From an uncultured Ignavibacteriales bacterium (GTDB taxonomy: Bacteria; Bacteroidota; Ignavibacteria; Ignavibacteriales; Ignavibacteriaceae): a stretch of DNA of 64,000 nucleotides. This document shows positions 10,701 to 20,045 of the stretch, piece after piece. The translations under genes and the position numbers were made by a program. Within the stretch, counting starts at the first letter, position 1. Every line of letters starts with the position of its first letter. Location: assembly GCA_903929035.1 (NCBI GenBank), contig CAIYTF010000082.1, forward strand, positions 1 to 64,000. Direction: 5' to 3'. The notes beneath the pieces were generated by a model. The model worked only from the letters and a program-made list of their open reading frames with translations, was not told the origin of the DNA and made no database searches.

Positions 10701-10773
10701 GAAACTCGGTGAACTGCGCTAATATATTTATTGAGCATAAAAAAACAATAGAACTAAGGATTCGTAATTTCAT
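7711..10773 (-). CDS. Secreted gluzincin-like peptidase + TolB-like propeller + C-terminal outer-membrane beta-barrel
   Basis: Signal peptide; VISHEFTHMVQ and MPAWFAEGTAQY (HExxH + E); TolB-type repeats (ANPRFSPDGKKIVFDYS, NPIFADDSRIIYASDKSGIYNIY); C-terminal BamA-like strands ending ...GGILFDFNL. Confidence 0.85.
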   Translation of the reverse strand: MKLRILSSIVFLCSINILAQFTEFHPELNWYSVKGTHCVVHFHEGAERTAKVAAKIADEVWGPITSLYEYEPETVHFVIKDIDDYSNGATYFFDNKIEIWSSALDFELRGFHNWLRNVISHEFTHMVQIQAAMKTTRTVPAVYLQWLNYEDERRPDILYGYPNVIVSYPLAFLNMPAWFAEGTAQYTRKDFGYDGWDAHRDMILRSYALDSNMLSWEQMGVFEKTSLGNESVYNSGFALTRYIAQKYGEAKIRELTKALGKTLNFTFDAACKDVLGITGNALYSEWSSFIMKDYKERMKDVIANQVEGQKIFAEGFGNFFPTSYDSANVMFISNKGNDYLGQTAAYLLDTKTGKEKLVLKGVRSGIYRVPNTNKLLFAKLSEDNPGFANVHDLFLYDVVTEKETRLTYALRANQPAINNDGSLIAFIFEKDGTSNLGVVDSGGKNFRQLTMYGNGEQIANPRFSPDGKKIVFDYSLLNGRDIAIINTDGTGFNFLLNQEYDERNPIFADDSRIIYASDKSGIYNIYSFDLSTKASKQLTNVRGGAFMPYLADNGTLYYAGYTSGGYKLFSVSPAEQAIVDIKKTYIKKDNPPLDEDKPNCDIQKFAIDNLRRFDDSKTPDYKVEKYSGAFSKMTVFPVIRVDNYNTANSFMQHIKPGVYFSSNDMLNRYSIFGGIMINSRMERDAFFSFDYRDKLPLLFNLGIKPELGLEVYSISRKTGVEVTIEGYPSTNTDVTYNLFEVALLAKHKVLSRFNFINFRYSYSRYSAAIGSFIFPGTSSLSPEFSDIYLIGSNFEISYRFDSYHPYINSEISPIGTYIELKYNYELNNFNNDGKYTVEDGVYKPNYNHFNFHRVELTALHALRLTRQTTLTLKTRFGSILGLTAPDFFDFYLGGLVGMKEYSFYSINGNKVAWLNIAYRFPLLQNIDYKFGAFYLDKIFLSVYGDYGNAWTGNNPKIKDFKKGIGSQIRFALNSFYLFPTSIFFDASYGFDSFQRTVNKQVITYGKEIRLYGGILFDFNL

Positions 10774-10794
10774 AAATAACTATTCGAACTGTCT

Positions 10795-13700
10795 TTATTT
10801 AATGATTGCAACTTTAATGATTTTGTTGTTTTTCTTCCCCGAAATACCGACAGCCTCAAGATTTGCCAAATAAACACCGCTCTGAATATTTGTTACATCC
10901 CATTTAATCTCGTTATCATAACCGCCCTTGCCGCTTCCGGAAAGCTGCGCGACATAATCTCCTGCTAAATCAAAAACTTTAATTGATATTTTTGAATCTT
11001 CAGCTACATAGTATCGAAAATTTGTAAACCCGCCATAAACAGGATTTGGATAATTATATGTCCGCTCCATCGGCATAAATGTCAGAATACGATTTGACTT
11101 TGTTGTCAACACTGTACCTTTGCTGCCCATAACATCTGCTAAGGTTCCATTATACAAGATTTCTCCGCCCGGGGGAAATAAACTCCAAGAATAATACACT
11201 CCATTGGAGTCAATTGTAACACCGCGAAGGTCCGAGTTACTGCCCTTAAAAAATGAAAATTGAGAATTAGATAACCCATCTATGGCAATTGGTGAACTCG
11301 CGGATTCACTCCCGTCCTTAGCTGAAACGATATGAATTCCATTATCGCACATCGCGTAAATATCAACTGTATTGTTAGTCGGATTCAAAAAAGTTGATGG
11401 TTTAAATGCAGATAACATCACTTTATCGCTCAATGTTACAGGAAAATGATCTGCAATTGCACCTTGCAGGTTATAGGCATAGAGATGTGAATTTGTTTGA
11501 GCGAGAATGTATGGTGTACCATCGAGCAGTAAATCACTCACTGAAAAAGAGGAAATAGGGCTGTCGGCATTAATCGTAAATGATGAAGTCAACTTACCGT
11601 TGCTATTATAAACATCAAATTTATTGGAGGATGTAAGAACCACAAAAATATTGTCACCTGATAACATTTTAATACTATTAAAATCAATAGCTCGTCCCCG
11701 TGCATTTACAAGCCTTTGTTGGCTGTCAAAAACATAATATCGGGGGACATCGGTCTCATCAATCCGTTTTGCCAATGCAAAATATGGATTGCCATAAGCG
11801 GAAAGAGCAGTAATAGAAAAGCCCAAAGCGCAACTGTCAATAGATATAGGAAATCCTTGATATAGGTAGTTAAAATAATAGACTCTTCCTTTTGATGTTC
11901 CGAATAATACTCGCGGAGTACCTGAAATCGATGTGTCAATCAGTGGGTCAGCACTCACAATCTCACCTTGTTCCTTGGCAGCAGTTTGTGTTAGCGTAAG
12001 TGTCGGCAAGTCGAAGAAAGAAAACAATGAATCTATCGCACCAACAACCTTATCACCATACGAGACAATATTTTTTGAACTGAAATTTGGTACTGTTTTT
12101 TTTACTTCCAGATTTTGATTGCACACGACTAATGTTGTTCCGGAAAGAATTAAATTATAATTCAACCCATCTCTTTTTGAAACCACGACCTTGTTGCTTT
12201 TTGAAGGAAGTGAAAATTTGACAACAGTATCTTTCTTCACAGTTCCTGAAGTAGTCAGCAAAGAGAAAGAAATATACTCATCCGGTGCTGAAAAGTTTTT
12301 AAGCGTGATAAGACTATTAGAACCGGAATTTGCTTTTGTGCTGGGACGTGACGTTTGGTCAAAAATATTTCTGAATAGCTTTGCAGTGTTACCTTTATAC
12401 CATAAATCTTGGTCAGTACCTTCCCCAATAACCTGGTCACCAAAAATTGTATAGAATGTCTCACCGATATCCTGACTTCCGTCAGCTTCCATTACCACAA
12501 CTCCGCGGTGCTTTTTATCAGCATTAATTAAATTATCCGCGCGATTCGCCGCGATAATTGATTCATCTATATGCCATATAACCGCTCCATTACCGGGAGC
12601 AGCCCAGTCAGGTTCATCCACATCAACAACCACTCCGTAAAGTGAATCCACGCCATAACTATTGAAGCCGGTTGTATCATTAGGATACATTATAGTTTTA
12701 TATGCTCCATTGGAATAAATAGTCAATTTAACACCATCTGCATTTACATCACGCTGTTTGTTTTCAACCAGGAAATATTCACTTGATGTGATAGGGATTT
12801 TAATAATTGCAGTATCGGTTGGTCCGGCTTTTAATGAAGCACGTACGTGAAAAATGGCAGAATCCTTAATTCCGGCAACAATAGGGGTAGTCCACCCAAG
12901 GTCTATCCGTTCCCAAGCCCCGGGAGAGGGCGGGAACGCACCTCCGTAAGTAAATATGGATTGCCCATCCATCAAGCCAAATCTGCCGATTGCAGATAAT
13001 CCTGTTTTAGTGTCAAATAAATCCGGCAAGCCGAGGTGGCTGGCAATACTCGAAACCAATAACCCGTTGGTTGTTAATTGTAATAAGTACTTATTTCCAT
13101 ACGATTCTTGTTCTCTGTTTTCTGTTTGCGGCAGAATCATACTATTAGTGATATAAAAAGAATTTCCGGAAACAGGAACACCTTGAAAATTCGCACCCAA
13201 ATATTTTTTTAAGGATGAAGTCCCAAGATACACGGAAGGAATATCTAATTCATTACCAAGACTTCCGGGCAAGGATACATCCCTGCCGACACCCGCGTGA
13301 TAAATAGCGAACAAATCATATTTAGAAAAATCAAATCCCGTGTATGTGATGTCAGCCTTCGTCCAAACTTCTTTAACCATATTTGCGGTAGCTGTAAAAT
13401 CTGTTGACCGTACCCACGGCGAATACTTCCGCATTATTTGGGATAATTGCAGGCGAATCGGTAATACAGTGTATTCTATTTGCAAATTTCCGTTTGACAC
13501 ACGACTAAAATAGTTTTTAGCAAATAAAAGATGAGCCGCAAAATACGCGGAATCGTGAGGAAGCGGGTCAAGAATCTTTTGTCCGTAAACACCCGTATAA
13601 ATTGAATCCATCAATCCGTTGCCAATAGTCAATGCATCATTATCCTTTTGAAACTCAACCATCACCGCCAAAATTTTTACAGTTTTGGGCAGGCGACTTG

Positions 13701-13830
13701 GTCTGCTGCCTTTTAGCGTTGAAGATATTGTATATGCTGCATTTGTCTTTTGAGCTAATATGTTAATTGAACTTACTGAAAACAGTAAAAAAACAATGAC
13801 GGCTATTGAAGAACTCTTATTCATAAACAA
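10795..13830 (-). CDS. M6 metalloprotease-like protein with T9SS type A sorting domain; HExxH motif absent
   Basis: VSSIASHLGLPDLFDT...GRFGLMDG...PPSPGAWERIDLGW architecture of M6 proteases; C-terminal NYPNPVYGGFTNFRYYVAEDSKISIKVFDLAGDYV...IKVAIIK. Confidence 0.85.
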   Translation of the reverse strand: MFMNKSSSIAVIVFLLFSVSSINILAQKTNAAYTISSTLKGSRPSRLPKTVKILAVMVEFQKDNDALTIGNGLMDSIYTGVYGQKILDPLPHDSAYFAAHLLFAKNYFSRVSNGNLQIEYTVLPIRLQLSQIMRKYSPWVRSTDFTATANMVKEVWTKADITYTGFDFSKYDLFAIYHAGVGRDVSLPGSLGNELDIPSVYLGTSSLKKYLGANFQGVPVSGNSFYITNSMILPQTENREQESYGNKYLLQLTTNGLLVSSIASHLGLPDLFDTKTGLSAIGRFGLMDGQSIFTYGGAFPPSPGAWERIDLGWTTPIVAGIKDSAIFHVRASLKAGPTDTAIIKIPITSSEYFLVENKQRDVNADGVKLTIYSNGAYKTIMYPNDTTGFNSYGVDSLYGVVVDVDEPDWAAPGNGAVIWHIDESIIAANRADNLINADKKHRGVVVMEADGSQDIGETFYTIFGDQVIGEGTDQDLWYKGNTAKLFRNIFDQTSRPSTKANSGSNSLITLKNFSAPDEYISFSLLTTSGTVKKDTVVKFSLPSKSNKVVVSKRDGLNYNLILSGTTLVVCNQNLEVKKTVPNFSSKNIVSYGDKVVGAIDSLFSFFDLPTLTLTQTAAKEQGEIVSADPLIDTSISGTPRVLFGTSKGRVYYFNYLYQGFPISIDSCALGFSITALSAYGNPYFALAKRIDETDVPRYYVFDSQQRLVNARGRAIDFNSIKMLSGDNIFVVLTSSNKFDVYNSNGKLTSSFTINADSPISSFSVSDLLLDGTPYILAQTNSHLYAYNLQGAIADHFPVTLSDKVMLSAFKPSTFLNPTNNTVDIYAMCDNGIHIVSAKDGSESASSPIAIDGLSNSQFSFFKGSNSDLRGVTIDSNGVYYSWSLFPPGGEILYNGTLADVMGSKGTVLTTKSNRILTFMPMERTYNYPNPVYGGFTNFRYYVAEDSKISIKVFDLAGDYVAQLSGSGKGGYDNEIKWDVTNIQSGVYLANLEAVGISGKKNNKIIKVAIIK

Positions 13831-13865
13831 TTTCGATACAAAATTTGAAAAACATTTGGAAAACC

Positions 13866-13976
13866 CAAATAGTGTGAATCACTGATTATAAAGATTGCAC
13901 CAATTAAGAAAAATAAATGGACTTTTCTTAATCGGTGCAATCCTTATAATCCGCTTAATCAGTGATTCAGACTATT
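13866..13976. repeat. Long imperfect inverted repeat (hairpin), ~50-bp arms
   Basis: aaatagtgtgaatcactgattataaagattgcaccaattaagaaaa / ttttcttaatcggtgcaatccttataatccgcttaatcagtgattcagactattt. Confidence 0.9.
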
Positions 13977-14009
13977 TCCTAATTAACAATTGATAATTAA
14001 CCATTATTC

Positions 14010-15191
14010 CTAAATTCCTCTTGGGATCCCGCGTTCATTATTGCCGCCCCAGCCGGCAGAAAATGTAAATCTCAAAGTATTTGAAAGCGGGTGGTTTTCT
14101 CTATCCTTGAAAACAGCCGTGGAAATATAGCTGAAATCAAAGCCATAAATATCATACCTAATTCCCGCACCCATAGTAACAAACTTCCTGTTGCCATAAG
14201 CCGGGTCTTCATAAAAGAAACCGCCGCGAACAGCAAACAAGAAATCTCCCGGCTGACCGTACCAATATTCCAAGCCCATCGTTGATACAACTTCACGAAC
14301 TTGCTCACTGAAAGGCTTATCTGACCATATTTTATATAATGCCTTATACCATTCTAAAGAAGAAGTCCCTTTCGATGAGTCACCGGCGACTACTATCAGT
14401 CTTGAGAAATCAAGAGTTGCAGTTAATGAATTGTAATCATCCTGCATAATCACATAAGCAAAGCCTAATCGAAGATTTGTAGGAATAGGATCAGCCTGAG
14501 CCCTATCAATATAAAAAATCTTTGGTCCTAAATTGCTCAAGTTCGCGCCAATACTAAGTCTTTTTCCAAAATCAATGTCTGTAAAAGGAATTCTAAGAGA
14601 AGAAGGTCTCCACATACCCGCTATATCAACACTGACGCTCGTTGCAACACCTGAACCTTTTTCTTGAGCAGTCGGTTGATCTGACAGACTGCTATGAATT
14701 ACTCGCAAATTCATTCCAACACCCCATTCAGAAGATATTTTTGTTGCATATCCAACTGTAACCGCGGCATCAAAAGAACGAAATGTGCCAATCGGATCAG
14801 GGTTATCAGGTCCAGTTCTGACAAATTCACCATAATTCATATACGTGATACTTCCCAGAATATTTCCATCTAATGCAGGAATGTAGTTTCTGTATGTAGC
14901 GTAGTCGTAAAACAAATCCAAGTGAAATTCAGGCAGCCAATTGCAGTGGGTAATAGAAAAATCTTGTCCTGTCAAAAACGCGGCACCGGCAGGATTCCAA
15001 AAACTTGCCGCTGAATTGTCGGAAAGTGCTGAACCAGATTCGCCCAGCGCGCTAAATCTTGAATCCGGTGCTAATTGTAGAAACGGGACTGCTGCCTGCC
15101 CGCCTTGGGCAACAACAAACTGCTGAAATCCTGCAGCGGCAAAAAGAACAAATATGATGAATTTAATTTGTGACATTAATGTACTCTCCAT
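14010..15191 (-). CDS. porV: Type IX secretion system outer-membrane protein PorV (FadL-like PorV/PorQ family)
   Basis: AVPFLQLAPDSRFSALGESGSALSDNSAASFWNPAGAAFL; likely true start at MSQIKFIIFVLF; adjacent to porU. Confidence 0.88.
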   Translation of the reverse strand: MESTLMSQIKFIIFVLFAAAGFQQFVVAQGGQAAVPFLQLAPDSRFSALGESGSALSDNSAASFWNPAGAAFLTGQDFSITHCNWLPEFHLDLFYDYATYRNYIPALDGNILGSITYMNYGEFVRTGPDNPDPIGTFRSFDAAVTVGYATKISSEWGVGMNLRVIHSSLSDQPTAQEKGSGVATSVSVDIAGMWRPSSLRIPFTDIDFGKRLSIGANLSNLGPKIFYIDRAQADPIPTNLRLGFAYVIMQDDYNSLTATLDFSRLIVVAGDSSKGTSSLEWYKALYKIWSDKPFSEQVREVVSTMGLEYWYGQPGDFLFAVRGGFFYEDPAYGNRKFVTMGAGIRYDIYGFDFSYISTAVFKDRENHPLSNTLRFTFSAGWGGNNERGIPRGI

Positions 15192-15229
15192 TAAATGATG
15201 ATGTTATTATTAAATATTATGATGATTTT

Positions 15230-18200
15230 TTATCGGACTATCGCGAATTTTCCGGTAAGGTTTCTTGTACCTGCTCCGGATAATGAACTAACAATAAATT
15301 TATACAAATACACCCCGTTTGCTACCAAATTTCCTTCTTTATCTTTCCCATCCCAAGGAATTTTTATATTTCTTTCCGGAATATTTGCCCGTTCAATCCG
15401 GTGTAACAATCTGCCGGATGGCGAGTAAATATTAATTTTTACTTGTACGGGTGAGTCATTTATATCTGCCATAAACATAGTAGAACCAGAGAAAGGATTA
15501 GGGTAATTATATACATTCTCAACTAATAGACCTGCATCGCTGCTGACATTAAAGGTCACAAATTGTGAAGAAATATTGTTAAAAACATCAGAAGCTTGAA
15601 TCTTAAGTGTATGCTTGCCAGCGGATAAATTGTCAAATTTATAAATTACTTTTCCTGTTTTGCCGCCTGAATTGATATCGCCGTTGAAATAATTTGTAAA
15701 GTCTATTGGACTTGCTTCATTGCCATCAAGAATACCGCGCATCTGCCTGCCAAGTCCTGTGCCGGTTGCATTGATTCCTGTTTGATCGGAAATCAAAACA
15801 TACAAAGTTGAATTTGGTTTCACTAAATAGGCATCAGTACTTTCGGGATTGTCAAATGCTACTTTAATAATTGGTCCCGCCCCGTCATTTACCGCGGTAG
15901 TATCAGTTCCTCCAATAACAATATTGTTACTGAAAACAATTCCGTCAGAATTTTTGTTGAAAAAGTACAAAACCATCTTGCCATTCCGGTTTTCATACGA
16001 AATATCTTTAGGGACTATAAAATCAGCAGAAAAGACACCCGCGTTAATGCTAATTCGTCCTCTAAAAATAATTCCTCCCTGCAAATTATATGTATAAGAA
16101 GAATACTCACTAAACTCAGCTAATGATCTTAACTGCTGTGAATCATAGACTGTTAAAATGCCTTCACCTGTATAGTTCGTATCAATATATGCAGAATTAG
16201 CTTTCTGAATTTTCCCCTTAACAACAACTCGGCTAAGCGCGCTTATTCGTGCCTCGATCGCGGATGATTTACCATTAATTAAATCAATACTACCCGAAAG
16301 CTGCCCGAGATTAAGTCTAAGCATCGGGTCACAGAACAAATGATATTTCAGATCATTAACTTGATTCATATTTTTTTTTGCATAGAAATACAGCCTCCCG
16401 ATTGGGAAAGGAAGATTCATCGTATCGCGCTGTAACTGCAGCAATTTAGAATAAAATGCATTATTAATGGCAGAATTTTGTCCTGAATAAACCGGTCTGG
16501 TTGCCGAAAGCACACCTATTGCACCGCCATTTTCTTTCGATAGTAAATCTTCAGTAGCACTGACAGCATTTGGCCGATCGAAATAGCCAAAATCACAAGT
16601 GGCAGCAGTCAAAAAGAAATAATTATTGTTATTAAACGATGGAATTGTAATATCCTTTACAAACACTTGTTCGTGAGCCCAAAGATCAGGGCTGCCGTGT
16701 CCATAATAATTTAAAAGAAGTGTTCCTTCATTAACAGCGCGAATGATAGCATCATTCACCTCAGGCTTCCGCCTTCCGAAGCTGGTTATAAGCGTAGGAT
16801 AGTCCGCTAAATAAATTTTCTTTTGGTCAAAAGACTGTGGAATGTTTGAGGATAATTCTTCTGATCTGTCTGTATGTTCCGAGCCTTCGAATCCTTGAGA
16901 TGTCCATCCATCATCAGCAACTAAAGTAATTAGGTTTCTCCACGATGATATGTCTGACTTAGTTTCATAAGCTATAATTTTATCTACCGCGTTAGCTGCC
17001 TCAGCAGCATTACGAACCGGAATTCTCCCGATTGCTAAATCAATATAGAGGTCTTCACCGTCAACCCTTACAAAATAATCATCCGTGTTGTACGAATTAA
17101 TTTCCTGCAGTGACTCAACGGATTCATAAGGGAAAAGATAATTATTGTTAAAACCTTCAATATTACGATAGTCATAATCGCCGTGTCCAAACATTAGCAC
17201 GGAGGAGGGCCGAACTTTCCAATTTTTAAAAGCATATCTTAGATAATCCCGAAGTGCTGAAACATCTCTCTTCCCGCCTGAAAATTCGTTATAGATATCG
17301 TCTATTTTTACAACCATAGTAGAAACCGGAACTTTCGCTGTTGTAGATCTATAAATCGCGAGGCGATTTGCCTGTTCATAAAACTCATTTGGTGTAATTA
17401 TAACATATTCAGCACCATTGGACTCGCCGTGTAAATTTTGGTTTGGCATTTGCACAGGATTCTTTGGTGTTTTATATCCTGTCGCTCCAACTGCTGCATA
17501 CTTATAAGACATATTTGCAACTGTACTTCCCTGAAATTGGAATTCGCTGCCGCTCCATAAAGTGGGATTTGCTATCATCCGTACATTCGCTAAATCACTT
17601 ATGCTAAAAACTTTAATATCAGAACTCGAAAAATTGCTTAAATGGTATTCTGCACTGCCATTTAATAATGGTGAATAGAATATCAAATTATCCTGCAGCG
17701 GCTTTAGATCTCTTAGATAGGTAATTTCAAAATAATCTAAATACCCGTGCGTTGAAGGATCATTCGTATGAAATGTGAATCTTAACGAACTGTTATTATC
17801 AGGCAGACTGCCGGCATAATTAAATGAGCTTGTATCCGCGATAGCTATCGTATATGTATTTGGATCATAACCATAACCATCAACTATATGAGATAATAGT
17901 AACTGTCCTGACTCCTCTATATCTAACTTTGCACCTGCTGATGAAGCATTAGCAAATCGATATTTATATTGAACTGCCGAACCTTGAATTCTACCCTCAA
18001 GTTTAGTCAAATAGGTTCTGCTTGTTACCGACTGTAAAAACTCATCACCAAAAAAATCTCTTCCGCTTTTTCCAATATTAACTTTATCTACATCCCAATA
18101 GGCAAAGGCTGATGTTGATTCTGTAACGGTCGGGTTCGTGCTATTTACCGGATCCTCATTTTCCATCCGCTTCCCTTGGGAACCGCCTGCTGTTATCCAG

Positions 18201-19234
18201 CAATAGTTTACATTGGAATAATTATTTGTATAACGGCCATATTTTTTATTTAAAGAATCGTATTCCCAATAATTAGTGTTTGCAGCATAAAATATAATAT
18301 AATCCGAATTATCAAACTTGCCGTCACTCTCGCCTGAAATATAAACAGGTATTTCCTGAAGGTCATTTATTCTTGCCGCGGTTACAGAATCAGAAAGCGG
18401 TTTAGCACCATTGCAATATATTTTGATCGTGCGCGGGTCAACTGCAGCGGCATCAATGCCGAAAGAATTGAGCATACTATACGTAATCTTATAGATACCT
18501 TCTTCAGGAATTTCAAAACGCACCCATTTGCCGGTTGACAAAACAGAAGATGTTGGGGCTATTTTTTGCAAACCGCTGTTTGAAGATTTAATAAACTGTT
18601 TTGCCGCCTGATAATTAATAACCGCGTCTTTAAGAAGATTATCTTCCCTTGTTGAGCCTAAATTATTTATTCCATCGCGGAAAGTAACTTTAAATGTAAT
18701 GTTTTTATATATTCTGATTTTTCTTTCTACAGGATTACACTGTATAGGATTTACTTTCACATCAACCACCGGCATATTTCTAATACTGCCCGAGTTTGAA
18801 ATTACTGCTAAGTTTTCAGGAAAATATTTTTGAACCGCGTAAATAGGACCTGGTTTATATTCATCAATTTGCATAGCCCCCGACTTTTTGATTGCTGCAA
18901 CAGGCGGAAGCACTCCTGTTGATTCATCATAGACAGAAGAAATTATTTCTACGGATACACCTTCTATATTTGGAACACCGACAGTAAATAATCGTGAAAG
19001 TGTTTCAATTTCACCGGGTTTTTGATATTCGCTGCCTCCCTCAAGCAACGTGATATAGCTATACTCCTCTGAACCAATAGTACGCTTAGATATTTTTGAA
19101 ATATGTGGAATATATTGAACAGTAACTTGATTTGCCGATGAAGACAAAACCTTATAGTCACTCTGCCCGTAAAGCGAAAGCACGGTAAGCACTAAAAAAA
19201 TTACCGAAAAAAATATAGAGAATTTGCTATGCAT
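15230..19234 (-). CDS. porU: Type IX secretion system sortase PorU (C25 gingipain-like)
   Basis: C25 domain with LLNYYGHGSPDLWAHE (His) and FFLTAATCDFGYFDRP (Cys); C-terminal FlgD/T9SS-like NYPNPFSGSTMF. Confidence 0.9.
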   Translation of the reverse strand: MHSKFSIFFSVIFLVLTVLSLYGQSDYKVLSSSANQVTVQYIPHISKISKRTIGSEEYSYITLLEGGSEYQKPGEIETLSRLFTVGVPNIEGVSVEIISSVYDESTGVLPPVAAIKKSGAMQIDEYKPGPIYAVQKYFPENLAVISNSGSIRNMPVVDVKVNPIQCNPVERKIRIYKNITFKVTFRDGINNLGSTREDNLLKDAVINYQAAKQFIKSSNSGLQKIAPTSSVLSTGKWVRFEIPEEGIYKITYSMLNSFGIDAAAVDPRTIKIYCNGAKPLSDSVTAARINDLQEIPVYISGESDGKFDNSDYIIFYAANTNYWEYDSLNKKYGRYTNNYSNVNYCWITAGGSQGKRMENEDPVNSTNPTVTESTSAFAYWDVDKVNIGKSGRDFFGDEFLQSVTSRTYLTKLEGRIQGSAVQYKYRFANASSAGAKLDIEESGQLLLSHIVDGYGYDPNTYTIAIADTSSFNYAGSLPDNNSSLRFTFHTNDPSTHGYLDYFEITYLRDLKPLQDNLIFYSPLLNGSAEYHLSNFSSSDIKVFSISDLANVRMIANPTLWSGSEFQFQGSTVANMSYKYAAVGATGYKTPKNPVQMPNQNLHGESNGAEYVIITPNEFYEQANRLAIYRSTTAKVPVSTMVVKIDDIYNEFSGGKRDVSALRDYLRYAFKNWKVRPSSVLMFGHGDYDYRNIEGFNNNYLFPYESVESLQEINSYNTDDYFVRVDGEDLYIDLAIGRIPVRNAAEAANAVDKIIAYETKSDISSWRNLITLVADDGWTSQGFEGSEHTDRSEELSSNIPQSFDQKKIYLADYPTLITSFGRRKPEVNDAIIRAVNEGTLLLNYYGHGSPDLWAHEQVFVKDITIPSFNNNNYFFLTAATCDFGYFDRPNAVSATEDLLSKENGGAIGVLSATRPVYSGQNSAINNAFYSKLLQLQRDTMNLPFPIGRLYFYAKKNMNQVNDLKYHLFCDPMLRLNLGQLSGSIDLINGKSSAIEARISALSRVVVKGKIQKANSAYIDTNYTGEGILTVYDSQQLRSLAEFSEYSSYTYNLQGGIIFRGRISINAGVFSADFIVPKDISYENRNGKMVLYFFNKNSDGIVFSNNIVIGGTDTTAVNDGAGPIIKVAFDNPESTDAYLVKPNSTLYVLISDQTGINATGTGLGRQMRGILDGNEASPIDFTNYFNGDINSGGKTGKVIYKFDNLSAGKHTLKIQASDVFNNISSQFVTFNVSSDAGLLVENVYNYPNPFSGSTMFMADINDSPVQVKINIYSPSGRLLHRIERANIPERNIKIPWDGKDKEGNLVANGVYLYKFIVSSLSGAGTRNLTGKFAIVR

Positions 19235-19493
19235 AAAAATTGGTTGCCCAACCTTTTGTTTAATAACTAAATATTTTAGAAAGTAGCAAAAATCTCGAAT
19301 CTTCTCCGTTTTGAAAAATTGTTATACCTAATTTAGCGATAAAGTCCTTAATTTGTCAAGACATATTTTAGGTAAGTGAAAAAAGATTGATTATGTGTTC
19401 AAAAACGAGGAAAAAAATTATGATTGTCATTTTGAAGAAGGACACATTTCGGAAATAACACAATTCGCTCGTTGATTATTGTCAGCCAATATA

Positions 19494-19826
19494 TTAATCC
19501 TTATTGTATCTTTTGTCTGATATCATTAATCGTTCAACCGGTTGTCTGTTTCGCAAATGACTTTCAATAATGTCGTCAATGTCAGCTTCCGTTACCCCGC
19601 CATACCATATACTTTCCGGATACACAACCAATACAGCTCCAAACTCACACGCGTCAAGGCAGCCCGCGCTGTTTACCCTCACGTTAATATTAAGCCCGCT
19701 TGTTTTTACCTTTTCCTTTAATAACTCTCGCAGTGCGACTGAGTTTTTATCGGCACAACACCCGCGCGGATGTCCGTTAGGTCGTTTGTTTTCACATACA
19801 AACAGGTGAAGATCGTAATGTTTCAT
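19494..19826 (-). CDS. (2Fe-2S) thioredoxin-like ferredoxin
   Basis: HLFVCENKRPNGHPRGCCADKNS...INVRVNSAGCLDACEFGAVLVVYPESIWYGGV; start at MKHYDLHLF preferred over the longer ORF. Confidence 0.85.
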   Translation of the reverse strand: MKHYDLHLFVCENKRPNGHPRGCCADKNSVALRELLKEKVKTSGLNINVRVNSAGCLDACEFGAVLVVYPESIWYGGVTEADIDDIIESHLRNRQPVERLMISDKRYNKD

Positions 19827-20045
19827 ATAATGATATACCTTTATATTTATGTAATAAACCATCGTTTCTTGCCTGGTCTTCTCAACAATCGTGCATCGCC
19901 CAGACTTTAATATCACGTAAATCGATTTTGAACTGTCATAGGCTTCCTTATCTTTTCCTTGATGTTCAATTCATTATTTTTTTTGCGTCTTTCAAAAATA
20001 CGAAATATTATTATCTTATAGCCTTTTTGATAGCTTTTTGAACCA

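Noticed and set aside
8000-13200. Numerous plus-strand ORFs of 60-90 aa opposite the secretion genes
   Set aside because: Antisense to strongly supported long CDSs, with no initiation context or domains.
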